64,000 nucleotides of DNA, from contig CM060830.1 of assembly GCA_030762175.1 (NCBI GenBank), positions 45,930,501-45,994,500 of the forward strand, written 5' to 3'. The notes under the pieces are model-generated. The model searched no databases, had not been told where the DNA came from, and was given only the letters and a program-made list of their open reading frames with translations. Source of the DNA: Metallyticus violacea (lineage: Eukaryota; Arthropoda; Insecta; Mantodea; Metallyticidae). Of the stretch, positions 54,598 through 64,000 are shown one piece after another. Within the stretch, counting starts at the first letter, position 1. Every line of letters begins with the position of its first letter. The position numbers were made by a program, and so were the translations under genes.

Positions 54598-55320
54598 AAG
54601 AGATTAAACCCAAAAAATTAATAGTATACTATGAAATGAAATACCTATATGAACACTGATAGACAAAACTACATTGTGTGGGTACTTTTAAACATTTTCA
54701 AATGTAGCCATGTTTATGAACTGAGCCCTTGATATCATTCACTAAAAGAGAGAGAAATAACAGAAAGCTTCGGGTTACAATGTGTATTTAGGAAGATGTT
54801 CATATGATTCAATAAAATAAAAATATGTTAACATTTAAAAACAATTACAATGTACTAAGCAAATATACACAATCAACAATACCCGTACAATCAAAATTTC
54901 CTTCGATTTTCATTGGCTTTGAAATGTTCTTGTAGTAAGAATATATAACGAAAACGTTTACTGAAGGCGATTACAGAGCGCTCTTACATATGAATATGAT
55001 TCTCAAACACATTTTGATTAATATTTTACATTTGCTATCTTCACGACGATGCTTCTGTTAAATATAAAATATATGCAACGTTATAAATACAGTTTATATA
55101 CTGAATTAATTATTCGCTTTATTTCAGAACAATAGAGAGAATATCTAACGAAAGAGTGCTTTTTAAATTTTGAGTTTTAGGGAAACCTCCACTTCTATTG
55201 ATTCGATTTCCTTGATTTTCAAAAACGATTTATCATATTTTATGTAAATAGTGTATGCCTAGTTCCGTTGCCAAAAAGCAAATATTGGTGCCGCTAGAGC
55301 AATTTTTGAATGTTGGGTTT
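54470..55320 (-). repeat. Unclassified interspersed repeat R, copy 2
   Basis: Reverse complement matches 24040-25115 across its length after removal of the SINE in the first copy. Anchors: CAAATATTGGTGCCGC (55280-55295), ATTACAGAGCGCTC (54970-54983), ATTTTCATTGGCTTTGAAAT (54908-54927), ATGTTTATGAACTGAGCC (54710-54727). The site matching the SINE insertion point (about 54956-54962, GTTTACT) is empty. An (ATT)n array at 54564-54596 is private to this copy. Confidence 0.85.
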
Positions 55321-55499
55321 CAGGAGCAGCTGTGTGGAAATGTGTTAATTAAAGTAGAAGACGATATCCCTAACATTGTGGTTAAAGGTGTCTTGTATGA
55401 GGGAAGAGAAGAGAATCATGGTTACCAGCGGCGGCAGTGGCATATTGTCGTTAACACCGCTCCAGTTTACAGAATGATTCAGATCTCTCACTACTCTGT

Positions 55500-55681
55500 A
55501 GATATCAGGAATATCGCGTAAAGAAACCAGTTTGGTGGTACTGGGGAGCATCATGTTGAGAGCTACACATCTTCGATGGTGATCAAAGGAACGCTGTTAA
55601 TGCTCAGGTACTGCAACCATATCATCGATTTTTCAGAGGCGCAGTTGGTCTTTTTCATGACGATAACACGGAGCTCGAACC
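55500..55681 (+). mobile_element. Tc1-like transposase fragment
   Basis: Plus frame reads ALRWWYWGASC, then HIFDGDQRNAVNAQVLQPYH and RFFRGAVGLFHDDN. The Tc1 family has VWGGI....HIF.GTLN...Y...ILQPYV.PF.GA.G..F.FMDDNA.PH, and the DDN is the second catalytic D. It ends at the SINE insertion at 55682, and the downstream sequence (55916-56010) does not clearly resume. The 88-codon frame upstream (55255-55521) is not recognised. Confidence 0.75.
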
Positions 55682-55915
55682 ACCATGGCTGGCCGAGGTC
55701 TTAAGGCACGCCAGGACCGTCCTTCTTGACTGAGGTTTATTCCAGGTTTTCCTAGTCCTCATAAATGACAAATGCCGGGGAGGTACCCTAAACTTAGGCC
55801 TGGAACGTTTTCTTCCTTAAAAATGCTTTCCCAATATATAATTTCATGTATCATCAGTGTTCACCACCTGTGGTGCCTCAGTAGTAAAAACGGGCGTTAA
55901 ACACTATTTAAAAAA
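55682..55915 (+). repeat. SINE family A with head deletion, inside a Tc1 relic
   Basis: ACCATGGCTGGCCGAGGTCT joins AAGGCACG directly to CCAGGACCG, so box B and about 35 bp are deleted. The body and tail ACGGGCGTTAAACACTATTT are intact. GAGCTC occurs at both edges (55672-55677 and about 55917-55922) as a probable target duplication. Confidence 0.92.
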
Positions 55916-55922
55916 ACGAGCT

Positions 55923-56617
55923 CAACTGGTGGATGGTGGCCTAAAGACTGTTAACTCAAATATTTCAATCCATGTCCTCACAACGTAGACCGACAAAACC
56001 GGACCATGAGGTTTAAGTTGAAGATGACGCCGAAATTTCCCCGCTGTACACATTACAATAATAATTGTTTTTATAACACGCTTTTATCGCAAGCGCGTGA
56101 TGCTCTTCCGACTGTTACTTTATAGTAACATTAAAAGGCATTGCATGCTAAACATTATCGTGGCTTCACAATATTGCCAACTTTAAATATGAGCATGTAC
56201 TAATATTTTTAAAATCGCCCGTTCGCGCTTTGCCATCATGTATAAGGTGACTAAGCCAAATAAAGCCTTGTGTACCTTTCACGCAATAAACTAATTCTTG
56301 AAAACGATACCTGATTGCGGCAATGCACTACTGTTACTATAACGAGGCAATAAAACGATTTTATTTCGTGCAATTCACCTAAGAATAGCTAACTGTATAT
56401 ATGTGCTTATATGCCTGATTCTTGAAGCTTTCTGTATTAAGAAAAGTTACTTGATGTATAAAGAATTGAACAATTTAGAGAAACAGATGAATAACGTTAA
56501 AGACTACTGGATGCCATAGGTGCTTTTCAAAAGCTTATGTTCCTTAGACATTTCTAAACACCAGTTAATATAACTTAACGTAAAAAATAAATCGTTCATA
56601 TCTTATAAATTGGGCAA

Positions 56618-56620
<3 letters not shown>
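55923..56620. other. Unassigned
   Basis: First 90 bp may be the end of the Tc1 relic. The remainder is AT-rich with no recognised feature. Confidence 0.45.

Positions 56621-56649
<29 letters not shown>
56621..56649. repeat. (CA)n microsatellite
   Basis: (CA)14. Confidence 0.97.
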
Positions 56650-56652
<3 letters not shown>

Positions 56653-56814
56653 TATTTGTTTTTCATTAGTTGCGATGAAAGCTTTGTCATATGTTTACAA
56701 ATTATGATATATGGATCGCTTTAAAACGTATTTTATTCTCCTCATGTGTCCTTATTTCTAGGTATAGTACATACATTTGATAATTTTAAAATTATCTTGT
56801 CAGATAATCCTTTG

Positions 56815-56960
56815 AAACATCCACCGTATAGTCCAGGCTTAGCGCTATCATTGTTTGGACCTTTGAAAGAACATCTGCGGGATCAAAAGCTTGTAAAGGA
56901 CAACAGGCGATGAAAGGTTTTTCAAAGATCGCACCTAAAAGCATTTCTCTTGAGGGTACG
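56815..56960 (+). mobile_element. Mariner C-terminal fragment
   Basis: Plus frame LKHPPYSPGLALSLFGPLKE then HLRDQKLVKDNRR and, after a stop, KVFQRSH. This is the mariner L.HPPYSPDLAPSD..LFGPLKE.L.G..F..D block that carries the third catalytic D, here PPYSPG (D replaced by G). The rest of the element is absent or unreadable. Confidence 0.75.
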
Positions 56961-57949
56961 CTTCTATTTAATGCTCTTTCTTCATTTTAAGAATAATACA
57001 AACTTGTTCCAATTTATAAAAATTGTTTTTTTGTTGCATTTTACAAAAAGTACCTAATATTGGTCTCTTTTCCTTTGTTAGAAGATATCTCATTATCTAA
57101 ATGGTGTTAAAATTGTGGAAACCTAATGAAAATTCGTCGATATTTTCAACAAAGTCCTACATTTACATTTACGGTTGAGTATGCATAAAAACGAAGTACT
57201 GTAATTCTGATTTCAGAAGTCGAAATCCCTTCCTTAATTGCACGGATGCTATCTTCCACCCTGTTGGAGAGTGACGTCATTAGCGAATGGTCTGTATGCC
57301 AGTTTACCAGCTGGTTTCACACGGTAGTTTCTCTGCAGTTTTGTAGATTTTAGTCCATTGCAATAAGTTTGCTGTTAGGTACCGACCCACTCGTTTGACC
57401 GTGCGACCATGGCGACCGCAGGCAGTTAGTGAGCCACCCTTTCCTCCCACATGAACACCAATTAACTTAATGTTCATCGTAAAAATCAACTTGTCCCTCT
57501 TCATGTTGTTTCTCCATTTTCACCAGTCCCCTAGTAACCTCGGGGCAGTTTGTTTGTCCATAGATTAGAGCATTATAGGTTCCAAAGTTGCATAAATTAT
57601 GCAGTGTGGATAGTGTTAGTGATCATTAATATACACATTTTGCATTATTTACAAGTATCTCCCGCCAGAAACTTCAAAATCAGCGCACTTCACCTATGGG
57701 TCTTTGTTTACACACTGCATCTTGCATATGTGTTACCTCTCTCTTTTTAACTTTTTGTTAATCTGTATTACCTCAATGAACCCTTTCTATAGCATTTTCT
57801 AAGTAAAATGACTGGTTTTTCATCCTATCTACTCTATAAATAACGGGAGTTTATTTTAGTCGATAAGAGTTATGCTAAAATGCATTTCATTATTGACCAG
57901 TTTTCCCAACACGTTCTATATATATCACGATCTTCGTGCGAAGCGACAT
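56961..57949. other. Unassigned
   Basis: The minus frame 57304-57504 is Gly/Lys/Arg-rich but matches no family I know. 57250-57545 is GC-richer than the rest. Otherwise featureless. Confidence 0.4.
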
Positions 57950-58660
57950 TCTTCATTCTACACATGCCACTTCCAGGTTGGTAATTATGTTAGAACATGA
58001 AGTTTGAAACCAGATTGTGTGCAGGCGTCGATAAATAAGCCTTTCACTCCGGATCACCGGTGATATAAATTTTGACTATGAAGAAGGAATGTTGGTGGAG
58101 GACGGGAATTGGGCTGTATGGGTGCTGCGGCAGACAATTTGCGTCCGCTGATCGCAGGTTTGGCCATGGCTGCTGCAGATCACCCACACTCTTCTCCGAT
58201 GAGACTCTCTCGAGGCATTTCGCTGTATTTTGGCGGCTGTGAGCTAGTCGCCGGGGCTGAGTGGAGCGGGATTCCGAAGGTGACGACAAATGACGCTTCG
58301 TTATTCACTTTGCTGATATAGTTTATTCTGCTAACGTGAATATCCGGGTGAGCGCACCTCTCTCGTCGAACCACAGCAAGGTAATCTTGGCAAACGTGTA
58401 TATTTATTGCGCTGACCAAAAGGTGCCGGTACTTGGTACTTAGGCCGCCCTTCCGCTGGTCTCCGTGCGACAGCCACACGTATTTGGACCTGGGAAATTC
58501 TGAGACTGCCCCGTTTTGGAAAAAATCTAGCCTTTTTATACACAATATCAACCGACGCCATCCGCGAGCAACGGCGCGAAATACTCCCGCCAGCTTTGTG
58601 TTAACGTGTCTGATAGGTGAGTGCTTACCTCACTGAATTTTGTTCAAGTCAAATGCTTCA
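57950..58660. other. GC-rich island with overlapping open frames
   Basis: The most GC- and CpG-rich 0.7 kb of the window, with four or five overlapping frames on both strands (minus 58180-58551 is 123 codons, plus 58109-58321 is 70). None shows a recognised domain. High GC lowers stop-codon frequency, so open frames are expected by chance. No tRNA boxes, TIRs or LTR ends. Candidate exon, promoter or regulatory island; no function claimed. Confidence 0.35.
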
Positions 58661-59266
58661 CTATTCTTCAGTAAGATGAATTTAAACAGATTTCATACGT
58701 TACTGTCAACGACTCTTCTTTTTCTCGGACACTTGCAACTTTGTCGCGCGTTTGCCCTGAGACAGGGGCATTTTTAACACCAGCCGCATACCATAAGGGA
58801 TTACCTTGTATTGCCAAGTCTTTCAGCGTTCGGAGAGAGACGAGAATTTTCCCTTACCTGGTTACATTTTTACACGTTATTCCTAATTACCCTTTATGAA
58901 TGCATTTAAATATCATACAATATTAATTCTGTATATGTCACTAAAGTTCCTCCACTGAAATAAAATGCACAACATACTTGCACCTAATTACAGAGTTGCT
59001 GATTCCAAAATTACAAAGATTAATTATTTCAATTACTCTGTAATTGCCGGGGAGCCGGGGACAGCTTCAAGTTTATAGAAATAAACCAGAAACGTAGGCC
59101 GGAACATAGGTCGACTGACCCTGCTTACGACATAGGTGTATTTCATGACAACTAGTGCATCCGCGTTACTCGGGAATCATCGTCTAAATCACATATGAAT
59201 TTCTCTTTCTACCACGGTTACATTGCTCAGTATTCAGTTTCTTGTTTGACAGATCTGATCTCGAGA
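58661..59266. other. Unassigned
   Basis: AT-rich with no supported feature. Confidence 0.5.
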
Positions 59267-59280
59267 TACCTGCCCTAGAC

Positions 59281-59350
59281 GTTTTATTTTATTTTATTTT
59301 ATTTTTTGTTTTTATTTACGGACGCTCTTTAACATCTCAGGTCATCAGCG
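59281..59350 (-). repeat. SINE family B, 70-bp tail insertion with 14-bp target duplication
   Basis: On the minus strand: CGCTGATGACCTGAGATGTT, AAAGAGCGTCCGTAAATAAA, then an (AAAAT)n tail. TACCTGCCCTAGAC flanks it exactly at 59267-59280 and 59351-59364. A textbook severely 5'-truncated target-primed insertion. The first base is in the same ten bases where family B joins family A at 10797-10815. Confidence 0.96.
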
Positions 59351-59439
59351 TACCTGCCCTAGACAAAGGGAAAGAAAATGCCAGGAGATAATTACGTAAT
59401 ATTTCTTGTCAGCAGCTGCATCGGTTTCCAGGAAAATAT

Positions 59440-59640
59440 TCCGAAGTAATGAAGCATGTATAGTGGATGTTGTATATCGTAGAAAGCCAGCTACACTGGC
59501 AGTACTTCGAGAAGAAATTGAAACGGCATGTGCTACAATCGCGGAGGACACTTTCGCAAACGTTGCTCAATTGCTGAGTTCAACGTACTCAGAAGTGTAT
59601 CGATGGCGATGGTGGGCATTTTGAGCAACTGTTGTAACTA
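59440..59640 (+). mobile_element. DDE_3-type transposase, last 65 codons
   Basis: Plus frame DVVYRRKPATLAVLREEIET then ACATIAEDTFANVAQLLSST. After a one-base shift the reading continues KCIDGDGGHFEQLL and a stop at 59636-59638. The family has VY...P.....LR..IE..C..I....L..V......RC....GGHFE.LL at its C-terminus, so even the native stop is preserved. The 5' part is missing. The recovered tail indicates a different subfamily from 7199 and 40091. Confidence 0.78.
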
Positions 59641-59951
59641 AAAAATTCTAAGATGATTAGTGCTCATTATTTTCTGCTTGTGTGGATTAAGTTCGTTATG
59701 TTAACACAGTTTTTTCTTTGCTTGAAGTGTGTACACATTTTTGGCACCAACTGTATTTATTTTTTCAAAGTTTATATTAATTTTGTTACTGTCAAACCTG
59801 TTATTTAGCGAGAAATATGCAATTTTTTTAAACAATAATAATCGCTTCGAAATGACTGGAATAAATATAATTTGTAATTAATAATTTATTTATACATTTA
59901 TTGGGCTGTTTAAATCTTAAAAAGTGAAAATAAAACCCAATTTATTAATTT
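59641..59951. other. Unassigned AT-rich stretch
   Basis: No features recognised. Confidence 0.5.
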
Positions 59952-60203
59952 GACAATTCAATTCTGGGCGTGAAACGGCCGACAAATTTTGCTCAGAGGC
60001 CTCTTCTTTCAGGCTTGAGGTTCTTTTTGGTGCTTAAATGTACGATACGGGACCCATAAGTTTACATCCCTTCCGAAAGAAGCCATACTTAGGAATTTTA
60101 CGCCCGAAAAAATCCATCAGTCCTGGCCGGGTTTGAACCCGCGATCTTGGGTTTAGAAGTTCGGGTTTAGAAGTGTGGTTACCACTACACCACCAGGACC
60201 GAC
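59952..60203 (-). repeat. SINE family B lacking its 3' tail
   Basis: Reverse family B that starts within the body (CAATTCAATTCTGGGCGTGA) and ends with an intact head (CACTACACCACCAGGACCG). The GCGTCCGTAAATAAA tail and the GATGACCTGAG block are missing. The head has a small duplication, GGTTTAGAAGTTCGGGTTTAG, cited as GGTTTAGAAGT twice (about 60149 and 60162). Loss of the 3' end is not expected from target-primed insertion and implies later deletion. Confidence 0.92.
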
Positions 60204-60591
60204 ATGGGAAAAAGATTGAAAATACGGTTCCCTTGTGGCAACATTTCTTCAAATGATTTGCACCAAACACTTCTCCCTTATAGTGCAATGAAATCTAAAA
60301 GAAAACAATTACTTTCATTAACCTTTTCGTCTATCTTATAATTAGATATAGGCAAGTATTTACTTTTTTCATTAATAGATGTAATGAAGAAAATTAGAAT
60401 ATTTATGTTTTACTGAATTTAGTGTTCCAAATTTTTAGTTTTATAATGCATATGGATGTTCTATTTTGACATTAGTACCTTTTACTTAGTTTCGTGCTCA
60501 AAAGATGCATCTTTTCCCTACCCTCTCTCCTTTAGTTTACAAATACTGCATCTTTCGACATCTTAAAATATGGAAACATAGGTAGCCATGT
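60204..60591. other. Unassigned AT-rich stretch
   Basis: No features recognised. Confidence 0.5.
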
Positions 60592-60867
60592 GAAGGCTTT
60601 CACGGCCGGTGTTATAGTTACAACAGTTAAAATCTTCCGGGCTGTTTTCCCGTGATGGTTTAAATTACTACCATAGCTTTCACCAACTACTCCGGTTGGC
60701 ATCTTCAGTGGGCGATGAACAACACCGAACTGTTAACGAGACGACAGTATTGATCCGTCTCTGTCTCTCCGTCCACTGAAGATGCCAACCGAAGTATTTG
60801 GTGAACGCTATGGCAGTAATTTAAACCATGGACCACGGTAAAACAGCCTGGGAGATTTTAATTGTTG
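60592..60867. mobile_element. Foldback element (93-bp imperfect inverted arms)
   Basis: 60619-60711 (AAAATCTTCCGGGCTGTTTT .. GGTTGGCATCTTCAGTGG) is the imperfect reverse complement of 60773-60867 (CCACTGAAGATGCCAACC .. AACAGCCTGGGAGATTTT), with a 61-bp spacer. The left flank GTGAAGGCTTTCACGGCCGG has no partner on the right. Sequences of this kind (GAAGGCTTTCACGGCCGG ... CTTCAGT.G ... CACTGAAGATG) occur as dispersed foldback repeats in several arthropods to my knowledge. No coding capacity. Confidence 0.8.
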
Positions 60868-61019
60868 TAGTTATGTGCTGTCTACCTAAAATACAAAAAG
60901 TGTTGTCCTAAGTTTATACAGGCATAATTTATCGCGTTAAAGTTTAACTTTGTTAGCATTTTGTTACCTAATGTACACGTGTTTCATTGTTGTCACTTCT
61001 GGGTCTCGTGTGCGAGAGG
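60868..61019. other. Unassigned spacer
   Basis: Short AT-rich spacer before the next mariner. Confidence 0.4.
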
Positions 61020-61029
61020 TGTGCAAGCT

Positions 61030-61925
61030 CCACCTACAACAAATGGAGGTGATACGCGACAACATGCTACTCTGAAATTCTGCTTTCATCTCAACAAATC
61101 TTCAGTTGAGACCTATACAGAGTTTCATCTTCCGTATAGCACAGCTCAAAGATGGTTAAAATGTTTAAAGAAGGGAGACAATACATTTCAAAGGAAACAG
61201 GACACAGAAATCCCTTTTGTGCTCTGTTGGAAAAAAAGATCGTCAAGAATATTTTCTGATATTCTGAAAATTTCATTGGTTGGTAGCTGAAAATTTGCAC
61301 ATGAAAATGTTTGTGATTGCTGATTCCCAAACAAAAGAACGTTTGCATGCAGTTGAAGATGATGTTACAGGAATGTGCGGAGTTTCTTTCAAAGGTAACT
61401 AACAACTGCTGATAAAACTTGTTTCTATCATTTCGATTCTGAGAGCAAACTTTTTGTAGAAATCGCCTTTATCACCACCAACAAAAAGCAAAAGTGTTTG
61501 CTTTACGACATTCAAGGAATGGTTTACCAGCAGACACACACACACACACACACACACAGCTGTAACTAGGCAATACTACAGAGATGTTCTGAAAATTCTG
61601 TACGCAAAAGGCACCTTTCTGTCAAATAAACTGGATGCTCCACCATGATAATGTAGGTCGCAAATATTGTTCCTGAATATCTCACAAAATAAATATGAAG
61701 TGTTTTCTCACCCTCCCTACGGTCCAGATTAAGTTCCGTGTGACATTTTTTCCCCCCAAATTGAAGAAAACATTCTTGGTAAGTATTTTCATAATCAGAA
61801 GCAACGGAGGAGATTCTGATTGTTTCCAGCATGTCTTTGAAGACTGGAAGAAACGTCGAGATAGATGATTTGATTACTTTGAGGAAGACCATGAAAATTA
61901 TGTGGAGGATGAACTTGTGGTTTAT
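61030..61925 (+). mobile_element. Decayed mariner transposon (copy 8)
   Basis: Plus reading: LKFCFHLNKSSVETYTEF then YSTAQRWLKCLKKGDNTFQR and KQDTEIPFVL (61070-61222), where the family has TAQRWF.RF..GD.S.E..PR.GRP. Then VTTADKTCFYHFDSESK (about 61397-61450), where the first catalytic D of TGDETW..HYDPETK is kept in TADKT. Then WMLHHDNVGRK (61622-61655) with the second D, and a C-terminal VFEDWKKRRDR (about 61830-61865). A (CA)n array (61534-61558) expanded inside the gene. The relic is short, with deletions between the blocks. Copy 7 is the fragment at 56815. Confidence 0.82.
61534..61558. repeat. (CA)n microsatellite inside mariner copy 8
   Basis: (CA)12, within the catalytic-core region of the relic. 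Confidence 0.97.
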
Positions 61926-63031
61926 TAGTTCCACTTTCATATCTGGGCCACGCAATACTTTTAATATGGAAACACAAACGTTGCAATTTTCGTTCCGTCC
62001 TATACACGAACCAGAAAATTAAGTTCTGATTTACAAATTTTGTATGTTTCTTTTAAGTGTTTTATAATAAAGGATGCAACACCCTGGAAAACTCCGCCTC
62101 CTTCTGTTTCATCCTACATGCGCATATGTGTAGGTATTATCATATTTGTATCACTGAAATAATGAATTGCATAGTTACTGCTCTGAACTAAAGAGAAAAG
62201 CATTCAAAGCACAAACAAAGCACTGCCATCTGTGTGAAAAATTTGTAATGCAGGAGTTTTGTGCTTACAGCACTGAAACTATAATGCTCCGCACTTCGAA
62301 ATAATAATAGTAACTCATTGTGCTTTGAAGCGCTCATATGTAGGTTAGCTGGGGTATTAGTTATAAACTATGAGTGTGCACTTTCTTTAATAGTGTTATA
62401 CCTTATTAGAGCCTCCATTATTTCTTGCAAGCCGTGTCATTTATTTCAGGGATGTAACAAGCAGTAGCGGATAAAAGTACACATCCCGTTCGGTACCGTA
62501 ACAGAAAAACGCTTACAAAGCATTGAAAGGACAGCCATTAAATCATGAAGACACATACATTTGGCAAATGATTAGAAAAACGTTATTGGTTGAACACACT
62601 CATAAATGCAAACGACGAGGTAGAAATTTGTTTGTTGTAAAGAGATACGGGGTTGTATTTTTGTTTGCCGGTGTACCAAACATTCGGTGTCAGTCAGCGG
62701 TGCACTTTGCATTTTGATGAGAAGGTCCCACGCAGCAATAAGAAGCGGGTGGGGGAAAAAAGAGGGTCGCGATGGGCCGCCCGGAAAATCGTGAGTAACT
62801 CTCGTTTCCCTGCCCACCCCTCCCTTATATTACCAGTGGCGTTGCCAATAGAAACGCAGGCCTACGGCTACTTATTGATATGTAAAACAAGTGACAAACA
62901 AATCCGTCCGGCGTAGCTGCATACGAATATGAGTCAAGTATCGATGCAAACAACAAAATGTGGCGCACAGCATTCTCATAACTGCAAACGTTAAATACAT
63001 TTCTTTTCTACCTTGCGTGATGATTTGCTTA

Positions 63032-63033
<2 letters not shown>
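61926..63033. other. Unassigned
   Basis: AT-rich to 62500. 62690-62880 is GC-rich with short frames on both strands (62572-62817 minus, 62653-62916 plus) that match nothing; it includes CGTGAGTAAC, a splice-donor-like sequence, without other exon support. Confidence 0.4.

Positions 63034-63087
<54 letters not shown>
63034..63087. repeat. (ATT)n microsatellite
   Basis: About 18 ATT units, the longest array in the window. The 105-codon minus frame across it (poly-Asn) is not a gene. Confidence 0.97.
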
Positions 63088-63089
<2 letters not shown>

Positions 63090-64000
63090 TTTCTACTCTT
63101 TGAGCAACACTTATTTTGAAATTCCACAGTCTCAGTTCTGAATGGTATATATTGAAATTTATATACATCTTAAAGTTTAAATTTTTCATTAATTATGATA
63201 AATTCTACATTTAGTAAATTATATGTAACTATTCAGAATACTTTTGTTGCTATTAGGTAGTGTTTTATAAAAAGGATTATTCTGAATAAATAAATAAACT
63301 AGTTGCGTTAACTTACGTTGCTATCTTATTGTCTTACAAAGCAAATAAACTATTATAAAAATCCTTAAAAATGATTAGTCATTGAATAATGCTAAAATGA
63401 TGCTAAATTCTCTATTTTATCGACCGCGTTTGATGCTTGAAGGCGAAATGTACTTCGGTGTACGACAAATCTTGTACCCTGCGCGGAACATGCTAACTGA
63501 AACTTAGTATATCGAGGCAATGAATGTAATTTAAAAATCAGTGAGTTAAAAAGCTTCTATCGATGTCTTATGAAGTAATGGCGAAACATAAAATATTGCA
63601 CTTCCTTGTTTGGCATATTGTGGATTTGTAAAATAGTCTTAAACTACAGATTACATTACAGAATAACCAGAATTAGTGTCCAGGAGGATTTTAATTTATG
63701 CTGCTTTCTATTTCTAAAATTGGTTCTGAAGCTGTTCTAAACACTATTACATTAGTAGATACCTCATTTAGAAATATCAAGGCATTTGACTGGAATGCCT
63801 GCCGATTCTAGAAGCGTAATACTAACACGATAAAACTGCCCATTTCAGAGAGCAATTAAACATTAAAAATATTGAATGAAAGCGTAGGCTTCCTGGCTCC
63901 AACTCTCTCCACCTGACTTCCGTAATACGCTGATTCTGTGTGCACACATTTGTTCTACCTCAAATAACTGTCCCAGGTTTTCCATCTAATTCTTATGCTA
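63088..64000. other. Unassigned AT-rich stretch
   Basis: No frame of note, no tRNA boxes and no recognised repeat up to the window edge. Confidence 0.5.

Noticed and set aside
58180..58551. 123-codon ORF as a host gene
   Set aside because: GC-rich context makes open frames likely by chance; no domain or splice support.
62872..63189. 105-codon ORF with poly-Asn
   Set aside because: Generated by the (ATT)n array.

Overview
The window is AT-rich nuclear DNA of a eukaryote, most likely an arthropod with a large, repeat-dense genome. The evidence is two tRNA-derived SINE families scattered throughout, many decayed mariner, Tc1 and DUF4817/DDE_3-type DNA transposons, hAT and LINE fragments, long ATT-type microsatellites, and no operon structure or long ORF. 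A hemimetabolous insect (cockroach or termite type) or an arachnid would both fit, and the sequence alone does not let me choose. I see no intact protein-coding host gene. Every open frame is short, and those I can interpret are transposase or retrotransposon relics, SINE sequence or simple repeat.

Layout. 1-10 kb: a mariner relic, a TATA/Inr-like promoter candidate, a second mariner with a 209-bp tandem duplication, a DUF4817/DDE_3 relic, a third SINE type and a two-module minisatellite. 10-22.5 kb: a B/A chimeric SINE, a hAT tail, mariner relics, a SINE A with clean target duplication beside a Tc1 relic, and a cluster mariner / SINE B / internally deleted mariner. 22.5-36 kb: an unclassified repeat with a SINE inside it, a second hAT relic, a putative LTR, SINE B copies, two tandem decayed THAP-domain copies and a DDE_3 relic. 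36-41 kb: a pair of 210-bp inverted repeats 2.7 kb apart, enclosing two SINEs and a tRNA-like relic and abutting a DUF4817 element. 41-50 kb: LINE pieces, a retroelement primer-binding site beside a perfect 72-bp palindrome, and a TIR-bounded 0.8-kb element. 50-64 kb: dense SINEs, the inverted second copy of the unclassified repeat (lacking the SINE), Tc1, mariner and DDE_3 relics, and a foldback element.

SINE family A (12 pieces) has a class II tRNA-like head (box A GTGGCCGAGGTCGTTAAGG, box B GGTTCGAATCC), a central GGCAAATGCCGGGGAGGTA block and an ACGGGCGTTAAACAC tail. SINE family B (10 pieces) has a tRNA-like head (TGGTGGTGTAGTGGTAACC, GGGTTCGAACCC), a body with GTCGGCCGTTTCACGCCC and a GCGTCCGTAAATAAA tail. 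Several copies have target-site duplications of 8-14 bp, as expected for LINE-driven insertion. The window is best read as intergenic or intronic transposon-rich DNA. The less ordinary features are the SINE chimera, the filled/empty-site repeat pair, the perfect palindrome beside a tRNA-Lys-type primer site, the tandem THAP relics and the alternating minisatellite. All transposase assignments come from reading translated sequence by eye; no search was run.
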